DNA of 23,573 bases from a virus. The notes beneath the pieces were generated by a model. That model was not told the origin of the DNA. It saw only the letters and a program-made list of their open reading frames with translations, and ran no database searches. Within the stretch, counting starts at the first letter, position 1, and each line of letters begins with the position of its first letter. Below, in pieces: positions 6,406 to 12,697 of the stretch. The stretch lies in IMG/VR virus record IMGVR_UViG_3300021138_002112, positions 1 to 23,573 of that record; one strand, 5' to 3'. Position numbers and translations under genes: made by a program.

Positions 6406-7317
6406 TTATCGTCCTATCACGTTGCTGAAGATCCAGCAGTGTATGCGGGCTGCCACGTTGTAGCCGCGCTTGAGCGCTTCCTCTGTGACCCACATCTGCA
6501 CGTCTTCTTGTTCTTCTCGAGTGGCACCCACTGGCATGATCCACACTGGCCAGTTCACATCGACTGCACGGAATGCATCAACTGCACGCTCCAGCTCATC
6601 CCAGGTCAGAGGATTGCGATCTAACACAAACTTCAGCTGTCCCACATTGCTGATCAGTCGATAGTCTCGCACGATTGCTGGTTTGATAGCATCGTCCCAG
6701 TTTTCGCCTGACGTGCCCAGCTTGGGGCTCACGCTCCAGAACAGTTCGCCGTTGTACATGCCCTGATTGGTGAAGAACTCATCAAAGTTCTTGCGCACTG
6801 CTTGTGTGCCGTTGGTCTCTATGGTGATGTGACGTGGGCTGTCATTCTGTGCACGCAGCGTGTGCATGATGTCCACGATGCCAGTTTGGCTCATCATTGG
6901 TTCGCCGCCAGTGAATGCCAGATGCACATCCTGTCCGCTGCGAGGATGTGTGAATGATCTACCCTGTAGCCTGCTGCGGAAGTCTGCGCAGATCTCTTCA
7001 GCAGTGCTCTGGTGTGCTAGATGACCGTATTTGGTGCTCCAGCTGTAGCTGCTGTCGCAGCCTGTCTTCCACACGGGTAACTGGTCCATGGATTGGATGT
7101 TTGCTGCGATGGGATCATAGTCCAGATAATCCAACTGATATGTGCTGGTATCTCTGGGATTGGCCTGTCCAAAGCCACCACATGTTAGATTGCAGCCCCA
7201 AAAACGTATCCACACAGTGGGATGTCCGCCATAGCGACCTTCGCCCTGTATGGTCGGAGTTGGACCGTCATTACCACCGAATATCTCGCTGTAACGGTAC
7301 TTCTTGGCAGTGCTCAT
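6406..7317 (-). CDS. queE: 7-carboxy-7-deazaguanine synthase, phage-type radical SAM enzyme
   Basis: QueE is a radical SAM enzyme that converts 6-carboxytetrahydropterin to 7-carboxy-7-deazaguanine (CDG). The 303-residue protein has TIQGEGRYGGHPTVWIRF (about 22-39), the typical QueE N terminus. C42 and C46 follow in WGCNLTCGGFGQ, and the SAM-binding FTGGEPMM lies near 135-142. The third cluster cysteine is not at the usual C-x3-C-x2-C position, where F49 stands. C87 in TGCDSSYSW, matching the usual CDT segment, is its likely replacement, giving C-x3-C-x40-C. Phage QueE proteins I recall share this pattern. The ATG overlaps the preceding gene by four bases. With FolE, a QueD-like enzyme and DpdA in the same window, its product most likely feeds DNA modification rather than tRNA queuosine. 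Confidence 0.9.
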   Translation of the reverse strand: MSTAKKYRYSEIFGGNDGPTPTIQGEGRYGGHPTVWIRFWGCNLTCGGFGQANPRDTSTYQLDYLDYDPIAANIQSMDQLPVWKTGCDSSYSWSTKYGHLAHQSTAEEICADFRSRLQGRSFTHPRSGQDVHLAFTGGEPMMSQTGIVDIMHTLRAQNDSPRHITIETNGTQAVRKNFDEFFTNQGMYNGELFWSVSPKLGTSGENWDDAIKPAIVRDYRLISNVGQLKFVLDRNPLTWDELERAVDAFRAVDVNWPVWIMPVGATREEQEDVQMWVTEEALKRGYNVAARIHCWIFSNVIGR

Positions 7318-7532
7318 GCGTGCTCCTTGCTCAGCTTATAGATCATTATAGCTTGATCCAGCACTTCGCGCAAGGCTGGATTGTCCTTGGCTGCGTGCAC
7401 TATGTCGTGCCACAGATAGATATGTTCATAGGGATCTGTGGGATCGCCCTTTACCAGATGGCGATCCATATGTCCCAGCTCTCGGCCATATACTGTGACA
7501 CCTTTATCTGGGCTTTCGAATATCAGCGGCAT
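7314..7532 (-). CDS. Small hypothetical protein, 72 aa, in front of queE
   Basis: I do not recognise this protein. It starts MPLIFESPDKGVTVYGRELG and continues with a helical, His/Asp-rich stretch (YEHIYLWHDIVHAAKDNPAL). The end is a helix, LDQAIMIYKLSKEHA. It overlaps the end of the glycosyltransferase-like gene by ten bases and the start of queE by four (ATGA), so it is co-translated with both. Its position suggests a small accessory to queE or to the enzyme upstream; nothing in the sequence proves that. Confidence 0.65.
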   Translation of the reverse strand: MPLIFESPDKGVTVYGRELGHMDRHLVKGDPTDPYEHIYLWHDIVHAAKDNPALREVLDQAIMIYKLSKEHA

Positions 7533-8608
7533 GAGAGATTATAACGTGTCTGTATGCTGTGATGCAAGCTGTCATAGGGCAATTTCCAGAATTGATGTCG
7601 GTTGAATTCCAGCAGGTCGTGATCCTGTTGCCAAAGATCATGCAGCTGGCCAGTGTCCAATGACAAAATCCTGTCCACTTCCTTGACAAAAGCTGCAAAT
7701 CTCTCATCTGTTTCTGCTATGCTGTCGTAGCTGTAATCTATCCAACCTGGTAATCTAAATCCTCGATCAACAATGTCCTGTATCAACCCACAATATCCAA
7801 ACGGTAATATAAAATGTCCTTGTATCAAAGGGTCATAGGTCTTTTCTGTGATCAGCTTGGCTAGTGGACTGTGTGTGAGAGTTTCCACATATATGCTGAC
7901 GTAGCTGTTCTCATAGTAAAATCTTGCCGCAGGCCACCAAGTGCCAGCACCAGAAAGCAGATGATATTTCATGTCTGTGGTCATTGCTTCTGGCTCAATG
8001 ATCACTCCTTTATGCGGATCGCTTATCCAACCATCGCAGTGCTTAAGATGATTGGCCAAGGCAATCCTATATCTGATTCGGTGATTATCTGCTGTCTGGT
8101 AATATATTCTGTTGAGGCAGAGGAATTTTTTGGCATTTGGGCATTTATCCAATCGTTTCAAATCATATGTTTGCTTGTTGGCACTGAGTGACCAGAGGCG
8201 ATTAGAAAGATCGTGATCATCGTAGTTGATGTAATATACCTTGTGTCTATTCAACATTAGATCATAATAGATATGATCTGCGTGTTGGTTCATAGAATTG
8301 GTATGGATTACTGCCACGTGCTGAGATGAATCGCGTAACATGTTGGCTTTGCGTTCACAGTCTGCCAAGCAATCCTGATTATCTGACATGTGGAAGATCT
8401 GTAACATAACCAGCAGCTGATCGTGGCGCAATGATCCAAGCTCTTGTTTGATGCGATCAGGCGAATGATGATTCATCATGGGCACTACCTGTGCATCTGG
8501 TATGCTATCAACGTAGATCCATTTGTCTTTTTCCAGATCGAAAGGCAGCCAATGAGCATGAACAGCTGCGAACAATGCTGATCCTTGTGGCGGCTTGTAT
8601 ATGCGCAT
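7523..8608 (-). CDS. Putative glycosyltransferase, GT10/exostosin-like C terminus
   Basis: The 361-residue protein has features seen in fucosyltransferase-like (GT10) and exostosin-like enzymes. FLCLNRIYYQTADNHRIRYR (about 162-181) resembles the 'lNR...HR' segment of phage and bacterial members. SYVSIYVETL (about 235-244), then ITEKTYDPLIQGHFILPFGY (about 253-272) and DRGFRLPGWIDYSYD (about 281-295), match the conserved 'E-K-T-x-P-l ... P-F-i ... G-F ... D-Y-D' nucleotide-sugar region. The N-terminal third is divergent. The ATG at 8608 is preferred; the open frame begins one codon earlier at TTG. It overlaps the previous stop as TGATG. The methyltransferases downstream may act on the same glycan. 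The call rests on motif order, not on an alignment. Confidence 0.55.
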   Translation of the reverse strand: MRIYKPPQGSALFAAVHAHWLPFDLEKDKWIYVDSIPDAQVVPMMNHHSPDRIKQELGSLRHDQLLVMLQIFHMSDNQDCLADCERKANMLRDSSQHVAVIHTNSMNQHADHIYYDLMLNRHKVYYINYDDHDLSNRLWSLSANKQTYDLKRLDKCPNAKKFLCLNRIYYQTADNHRIRYRIALANHLKHCDGWISDPHKGVIIEPEAMTTDMKYHLLSGAGTWWPAARFYYENSYVSIYVETLTHSPLAKLITEKTYDPLIQGHFILPFGYCGLIQDIVDRGFRLPGWIDYSYDSIAETDERFAAFVKEVDRILSLDTGQLHDLWQQDHDLLEFNRHQFWKLPYDSLHHSIQTRYNLSCR

Positions 8609-8793
8609 CAAGAGCCTGTTGGCTCAACCTTGCGCACAGTGATATGACCTGTGGTCTCGTCAATGTCCCAGTTCACAGTGTCACCTTCTGCCCAGCCCAG
8701 CTGAGCCATGAGATCATCTGGGAACTGCAGGAACAGCTCGCCGTGCTCGTCTTCTTGCACATCAACTATCATGGTGCGTTTGGTATCAGTCAT
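8608..8793 (-). CDS. Small AbrB/SpoVT-like protein, 61 aa
   Basis: This small beta-rich protein contains FLQFPDDLMAQLGWAEGDTV, which matches the swapped-hairpin AbrB/SpoVT pattern 'v.lP.el...lGw..GD.v.w', followed by WDIDETTGHITVRKVE. The fold usually gives dimeric DNA-binding proteins, including antitoxins and transition-state regulators. No toxin-like partner is adjacent, so a regulatory role or an unrelated structural use in the phage is possible. The gene overlaps the next by one base (TGATG) and the previous by eight. Confidence in the fold is moderate; function is unassigned. Confidence 0.55.
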   Translation of the reverse strand: MTDTKRTMIVDVQEDEHGELFLQFPDDLMAQLGWAEGDTVNWDIDETTGHITVRKVEPTGS

Positions 8794-9016
8794 CGTTGGT
8801 TTCCTTGCCTAGTGTTGCCGGCGAATGATCCAGATAGGGTTCACCGCTCCTGCGTTCATAAAAGTATGCATCATCATCTGTGATGGTCACGGTGAGATCG
8901 CTGTGGAAGATGTCATAGTCTGTGAACATGCCGTCTGGCTCATACACTCTGAACACCCAGACTTCGCCGATTGGTAACAGGCATCCGGTTACACCATTTG
9001 CACTCTTGGGTTTCAT
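8786..9016 (-). CDS. Small hypothetical protein, 76 aa
   Basis: I do not recognise this protein. The frame is open to 9046, but the start is set at ATG 9016 because it overlaps the upstream stop as TGATG, like its neighbours. It begins MKPKSANGVTGCLLPIGEVW and is beta-rich, with an acidic central part (FTDYDIFHSDLTVTITDDDA) and the tail YLDHSPATLGKETNDD. There is no signal peptide or membrane segment. It lies in the run of small genes between the structural-looking 179-residue gene and the AbrB-like gene. Function is unknown. Confidence 0.65.
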   Translation of the reverse strand: MKPKSANGVTGCLLPIGEVWVFRVYEPDGMFTDYDIFHSDLTVTITDDDAYFYERRSGEPYLDHSPATLGKETNDD

Positions 9017-9555
9017 CAGTCGTCGTCCTTGCTCAGTGCTCGCCATACCTTGGCCTGTTCTCGCATGCTGTCGTATTCCTCTTCCATGTGCTTGAGCTTG
9101 TGCAGCGTGACAGCCATTATCTCAGAGATAGCAGCATCTACTGCATCGTCATAGGCATCTCCAAGCTGGCGCATGGGTTCGTAATCACGTTCCAAGCTGC
9201 GATCGCGACGCATGATGCCCATGAGCCTTTCCAAGCGTTCCAACCGAGCAAACACACCATCGTCTGCGTTGGTGCTGCCACCTTGGAAGATATCACCATC
9301 TGCGCTGATGCGCATGACCTCACGACCTCCCACACCAGTCCAAGTAGTGCTACCACCTGTGTTGGTCGTGAGCACTTGGTTAGCATAACCTCCTCCACCG
9401 CCACCTGCACCTGTCACAGTGATATAGCCATTGTTGCCGTAGCCTGTTCCAGTGTGTGATGTGGTGGCTGATGTGCCCGTGCTAGTGTAGGTTCCAATGC
9501 TGAACCCACCATTGGTGATCGCAGTTGCTATGGGCAGTGTGACTGTGGTTGGCAT
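9016..9555 (-). CDS. Gly/Thr-rich protein with C-terminal coiled coil, possible virion protein
   Basis: The first 70 residues are Thr/Gly/Ser-rich and contain a polyglycine run (GAGGGGGGYANQV). They then read ADGDIFQGGSTNADDGVFAR, resembling fibre-like or neck-appendage phage sequences. The remaining 100 residues are helical and charged (FARLERLERLMGIMRRDRSL, and later TLHKLKHMEEEYDSM) and likely form a coiled coil. Low complexity at one end and a coiled coil at the other fit a small structural or fibre-associated protein. A related composition is seen, in reverse order, in the 198-residue protein at 11580-12176. Start ATG 9555 overlaps the previous stop as TGATG. The role is inferred only. 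Confidence 0.6.
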   Translation of the reverse strand: MPTTVTLPIATAITNGGFSIGTYTSTGTSATTSHTGTGYGNNGYITVTGAGGGGGGYANQVLTTNTGGSTTWTGVGGREVMRISADGDIFQGGSTNADDGVFARLERLERLMGIMRRDRSLERDYEPMRQLGDAYDDAVDAAISEIMAVTLHKLKHMEEEYDSMREQAKVWRALSKDDD

Positions 9556-9854
9556 CAGTACCTCAGGCTGTGCTGCATGATGATGCTGGTCAGTTCTGGT
9601 CCAAGCTCAGCATCATCGCGCACGATGTAGAGGTCACGCTCATGTTCGCTCTTGCGCTCGTCCCAGTGGCTGATTTCAATGACCTTGCCACCGTGTGCAG
9701 CATGTATGCGTATGGTAGCTGCCCCACGGCTGTCCAATTCTTGACTAATACGTCCTGGCGCACTTGCAGTCTTTATCAACCTCGGCTGGTCGTCATAGTT
9801 GTTATCCCAGGCTTTCTTGGCCTGCCGTTGGAACCATCTGTCAAACCATTTCAT
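9555..9854 (-). CDS. Hypothetical protein, 99 aa
   Basis: I do not recognise a function. The start is set at ATG 9854 because it overlaps the upstream stop as ATGA; the longer frame to 9959 runs over the neighbouring gene. It starts MKWFDRWFQRQAKKAWDNNY, a basic amphipathic helix, and continues with a small beta-rich domain (GAATIRIHAAHGGKVIEISH, then ERDLYIVRDDAELGPELTSI). The amphipathic N terminus could bind membrane or nucleic acid. It belongs to the translationally coupled folE-queE operon. Confidence 0.6.
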   Translation of the reverse strand: MKWFDRWFQRQAKKAWDNNYDDQPRLIKTASAPGRISQELDSRGAATIRIHAAHGGKVIEISHWDERKSEHERDLYIVRDDAELGPELTSIIMQHSLRY

Positions 9855-10246
9855 TTGGTCACCTTTTTCTTGATGAAGCTTTCCCAGGCAGAGCCCGGTG
9901 CTGTGCTGACCTCGTCTATCCAGATTTGGTCCACGCTGGTGCCTCTGAGTTGATTCCAACGCTTGAAGTTACTATCTTGTGTTGGATCCATTTGATGTAC
10001 CTTGAGCATTTCCACTTCTTGCATGAGACTGTCTACCGCACGCTTCAGTTCTCGTACCTCTTTACGGCTGTCTTCAAAGCTGTGCCACATGTGCTTGAAG
10101 GGTCCATCTGTGTCACCGTCCGGATCGCGAGTCAGTGCCACCATCATCACCAGCGTGTTCAGCGCTTGCTTGACCTGCAGGTCTTCACTGGTCAGTGCAT
10201 GATCAAACACAGCTATCATGTTGCGGAAATCAGTTTCCGTGCTCAT
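9851..10246 (-). CDS. Hypothetical helical protein, 131 aa
   Basis: I do not recognise this protein. The start is set at ATG 10246 (MSTETDFRNMIAVF), which overlaps the QueD-like gene's stop as ATGA; the longer frame to 10285 is unlikely. It is mostly helical and contains a likely coiled coil (SRKEVRELKRAVDSLMQEVE) in the middle and a basic end (WESFIKKKVTK). No enzyme motif is visible. Its position directly after the QueD-like gene suggests it is made with it, but structural genes of unknown role are also in this operon. Confidence 0.6.
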   Translation of the reverse strand: MSTETDFRNMIAVFDHALTSEDLQVKQALNTLVMMVALTRDPDGDTDGPFKHMWHSFEDSRKEVRELKRAVDSLMQEVEMLKVHQMDPTQDSNFKRWNQLRGTSVDQIWIDEVSTAPGSAWESFIKKKVTK

Positions 10247-10743
10247 ATCAGCTCCTCGTTCCACTCCCTGTGACCTTCTCGCCATGCCATGTTAGATTGT
10301 GTTTCTCTGACTTCAACTCTGAAGCACCAGAGGCGTTCTGCTTCGCCTTTGCCGAGATAATCTGGTATGTATACGCCGTTCACGTACTTGTACAGCATGT
10401 CAGCGATACATTCACATCCCATGCCCGGTAGAATGGTCAGTTTCATGATACCGTCGCGTTCTAATTGACGGTACGTGTCTAGATCAGGATCATCTTCAGC
10501 GATAAGTGTGCGATGATCAAACTGATCCTTTAATATCTGCTTGAGCTCCTTGAGACCGCCGTAGTCACAGACCCAACCTCGTTTGTCTAGCTCATTGGCA
10601 CCAAAATAGAATTTCATGCTGAATGAGTATCCATGGTTGAGATTACAATGTGTGTCGGCTTTCCATTGTTTGTATGCGCAAGGGAATTCGTCGATATATT
10701 CTTTGGTCGATACGAATCTATATGTTACTGGTTGAAGTGTCAT
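10243..10743 (-). CDS. queD: 6-carboxytetrahydropterin synthase-like (PTPS/QueD family), altered zinc site
   Basis: This is a PTPS/QueD-family protein of 166 residues. The core has CNLNHGYSFSMKFYF (33-47), the counterpart of the C-x3-H-G-H segment, then WVCDYGGLK (57-65), FDHRTL (D76, H77), and VRET (E147). Mapped on QueD, C33 matches the catalytic cysteine and H37 the second zinc ligand. The third ligand is Y39 and the first position, about eleven residues before C33, is C22. The Cys-...-H-G-Y pattern is one I recall from marine phage homologs annotated as 6-pyruvoyltetrahydropterin synthase, so it may use an unusual zinc site. In QueD the reaction makes 6-carboxytetrahydropterin from dihydroneopterin triphosphate. 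Start at ATG 10743 (AGGAG seven bases upstream) is preferred over ATG 10749. It lies directly after folE. Confidence 0.75.
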   Translation of the reverse strand: MTLQPVTYRFVSTKEYIDEFPCAYKQWKADTHCNLNHGYSFSMKFYFGANELDKRGWVCDYGGLKELKQILKDQFDHRTLIAEDDPDLDTYRQLERDGIMKLTILPGMGCECIADMLYKYVNGVYIPDYLGKGEAERLWCFRVEVRETQSNMAWREGHREWNEELI

Positions 10744-10750
10744 GGTCATG

Positions 10751-10755
10751 CTCCT
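10751..10755 (-). promoter_or_regulatory. AGGAG ribosome site deciding the start of the QueD-like gene
   Basis: AGGAG is seven bases before ATG 10743 but only one base before ATG 10749. The spacing favours the shorter form, starting MTLQPVTYRF. Confidence 0.6.
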
Positions 10756-10823
10756 ATGTTGTTATACCACAGGCTGCAGAATTTCTATAGCGGGAATGAA
10801 GCCCAAAGCGCCGCTTGTCGTAC

Positions 10824-11510
10824 TTATCGTGGTGCGAATTCCTGTTGCAGCTTGATGTTGTCAAAGAATTCTTTCTTGGTGCTCTGATCTGTGAAGAACG
10901 CGCCTCGCAGCACAGTGGTCTGTGTCAAGCTAGAATGTGCCATTAGGCCTCGATTTTCGCAGCATCCATGAGAAGCTTGGATGTACACTCCCACGTTCTC
11001 GCTGTCAGTGGCCCGCATGATCTCCTTGGCAATGTCGTTGCACAGTTCTTCCTGCAGCGTACCACGGCGTGCGCACCACTGTGCTATCCTGCTGTACTTA
11101 CTGAGACCGATTAGCTTCTGTGCTGCGATGATGCCGATGTAAGCCACGCCGCTCACTGGCTGGTGATGATGGCTGCACACGCTCTTGAGCTCGCTGCGCA
11201 CAACCAACATGCCTTCGTAGCGTTCGTTGCTGTCATTGGGGAAGCTGGTGGCTTTTGGCGGTGCTGTGTAACGCCCGCTCATCAGCTCTCGCACATACAT
11301 CTTGGCCAAGCGGCGGCCTGTGTCATGGCTGTTGGGGTCATTCTCACGATCGATGATCAAGCTGTCTAGCACAGCATCAAAGCGTGCGTTGAGCTCTTCT
11401 ATGAGCTGATCAGTCTCACCTGGTTCTATGTAGGCACTGATGTTGTCATTGGCGTTGAAGCTGGCACCTGCTTCTCTAATGCGCTGTCTTATCGTATCAC
11501 TTACTGTCAC
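10824..11510 (-). CDS. folE: GTP cyclohydrolase I
   Basis: GTP cyclohydrolase I converts GTP to 7,8-dihydroneopterin triphosphate, the first step of both folate and 7-deazaguanine synthesis. The 228-residue protein has the zinc and substrate motifs: DTGRRLAKMYVREL (about 63-76), SVCSHHHQPVSG (C112, H115) and KLIGLSKYSRIAQW (about 132-145). The third zinc ligand is in SHGCCENRG (C183). The usual C-E-H-H has a Ser (S113) in place of Glu, as in phage-type enzymes I recall. It starts at GTG 11510 with GGGAGA a few bases upstream and a good promoter at 11551-11579. It opens the operon that includes a QueD-like gene and queE, so its product is probably for base modification. Confidence 0.9.
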   Translation of the reverse strand: MTVSDTIRQRIREAGASFNANDNISAYIEPGETDQLIEELNARFDAVLDSLIIDRENDPNSHDTGRRLAKMYVRELMSGRYTAPPKATSFPNDSNERYEGMLVVRSELKSVCSHHHQPVSGVAYIGIIAAQKLIGLSKYSRIAQWCARRGTLQEELCNDIAKEIMRATDSENVGVYIQASHGCCENRGLMAHSSLTQTTVLRGAFFTDQSTKKEFFDNIKLQQEFAPR

Positions 11511-11550
11511 TGATTGTCTCCCGATGTTGTCGCAGTGGGTTGCGTGTGTT

Positions 11551-11579
11551 ATTGTACTCTATTTAGGCGGTGTGCGCAA
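11551..11579 (-). promoter_or_regulatory. Promoter of the folE-queE operon
   Basis: On the minus strand TTGCGC (11579-11574) is followed by 17 bases and TACAAT (11556-11551), near-consensus for a sigma70-type promoter. Predicted initiation is near 11544, giving a leader of about 35 bases with GGGAGA before the GTG at 11510. Confidence 0.6.
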
Positions 11580-12176
11580 CTACAGCTCTGCTGTGCCTGT
11601 CCATGCATAGCTGTGATAATCACCGTGTCCATCCACAAATCCACGCATGTCTGCCGTGACTCCTGGATGATTAGATATAGGCGGAATCGCTCCGTATCCC
11701 TGTTGATATCCACCATTGGCACCCATGCTGATCGATCCCGACGTTCCAATGGCACCAGTTGCACCTGTGGCTCCTGGCCAGCTCAGCTGACCCATGCTCA
11801 GAGTGCTGATGTCAGCTGTGGTCAAGGCTGAGATCTTGCCCATGCGTTTCATGATGTCGTCGTTGTTCATGGTCATGCCAAAGCTTTCCTCGTCACGCTG
11901 TTGCCATATGGTGCTGGTCATAGCATCCTCTTCGTTCATGATCAGACCAGCCATCACAGGATCAATGCCATCGTCTATCATCTTGGTGATGACCTGCCTC
12001 ATGTTGGCTAGGTCGCGTGAGATGCGATGGCGTTCTTCCTGCAGTTCCGTGCGGCGCTGATCATAGGCTTTGCGAGCTATGTCGTTTTCCTGTTCATTTT
12101 CCTTTAACCTAGACATCAGTTTGCGATAACGGCCAAAGTAGCTGTCCATGGCTTCTAAACGTTCTGCGTCGTTCAT
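11580..12176 (-). CDS. Coiled-coil protein with collagen-like tail, 198 aa
   Basis: The first 110 residues are helical and charged (ENEQENDIARKAYDQRRTEL, then EERHRISRDLANMRQVITKM) and probably form a coiled coil. The C-terminal part has a short collagen-like stretch (PGATGATGAIGTSGSISMG) and a Gly/Ser-rich end (GYGAIPPISNHPGV, GFVDGHGDYHSY). This architecture fits a trimeric virion appendage or fibre-attachment protein. It begins at ATG 12176, overlapping the preceding gene by four bases (ATGA), so it is made with the dpdA operon though it need not share its function. The stop at 11580 abuts the promoter of the next operon. Its composition resembles that of the 179-residue protein at 9016-9555. 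Confidence 0.6.
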   Translation of the reverse strand: MNDAERLEAMDSYFGRYRKLMSRLKENEQENDIARKAYDQRRTELQEERHRISRDLANMRQVITKMIDDGIDPVMAGLIMNEEDAMTSTIWQQRDEESFGMTMNNDDIMKRMGKISALTTADISTLSMGQLSWPGATGATGAIGTSGSISMGANGGYQQGYGAIPPISNHPGVTADMRGFVDGHGDYHSYAWTGTAEL

Positions 12177-12697
12177 GCTTGTTCGTCCTTGCTATATGCA
12201 GCCCAGGGCGTGAACACCTTGCGATCCATGAGATCATGCAGGCTGTGCACCCACACACCTGGATTGCTGGCCTTGAATCCCACGTCGTCGATCTTCACGC
12301 AGGTGTTGTAGTTGCCCAGCGCAGCGTAAGGTATCTTCACAGAAATCTGCGGGATGAACTGATTGTGGCTGATAGCACTCATCTCGGCCACACCCAGCCA
12401 ATGCTCTAGATCAAAATCCAGAGTGACCCAGTAACCTCTGTCCAGCAGTGCCACACAGAGATCATCCCAGAGCTTCCAGGTATGGAAGTCTTCGTATCCA
12501 TTGACTTTGAAGCTCTGGTTGGCACCTAGATAGATGTGCTTGCATACCTTGAGCTGAGCCATCTGATCAATGTCATCAACGTCCTGGCGACCTACCACGA
12601 ACAAGGTATGAGCTCCTCGCTGCGGTGTGTGTTCTACTTCATAACCTGTGAAGAAGATCACGTCGTTCTTCACGCCATCTGCATAATCTCTTTGCAT
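12173..12697 (-). CDS. Unknown conserved protein overlapping dpdA, 174 aa
   Basis: I cannot assign a function. It starts at ATG 12697, sharing one base with the dpdA stop (TGATG); a GTG directly before it is less likely. It is rich in aromatic and acidic residues: DVIFFTGYEVEHTPQRGAHT (about residues 11-30), CKHIYLGANQSFKVNGYEDF (about 51-70), WVTLDFDLEHWLG, FIPQISVKIPYAALGNYN and PGVWVHSLHDLMDRKVF. The alternating hydrophobic strands suggest an alpha/beta enzyme-like domain, but I see no P-loop, radical SAM or QueC (SGGxDS) motif. Similar proteins occur in other T4-like phages as I recall. Tight coupling to dpdA makes it a candidate modification partner. Confidence 0.65.
   Translation of the reverse strand: MQRDYADGVKNDVIFFTGYEVEHTPQRGAHTLFVVGRQDVDDIDQMAQLKVCKHIYLGANQSFKVNGYEDFHTWKLWDDLCVALLDRGYWVTLDFDLEHWLGVAEMSAISHNQFIPQISVKIPYAALGNYNTCVKIDDVGFKASNPGVWVHSLHDLMDRKVFTPWAAYSKDEQA

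Noticed and set aside
10744-10823. Terminator or riboswitch between folE and the QueD-like gene
   Set aside because: Only a weak AAGC/GCTT hairpin and a weak TATAAC -10 are visible; no U-tract and no recognisable preQ1 aptamer pattern.
12173-12697. QueC (7-cyano-7-deazaguanine synthase)
   Set aside because: It lacks the SGGxDS P-loop and the Cys zinc cluster of QueC.
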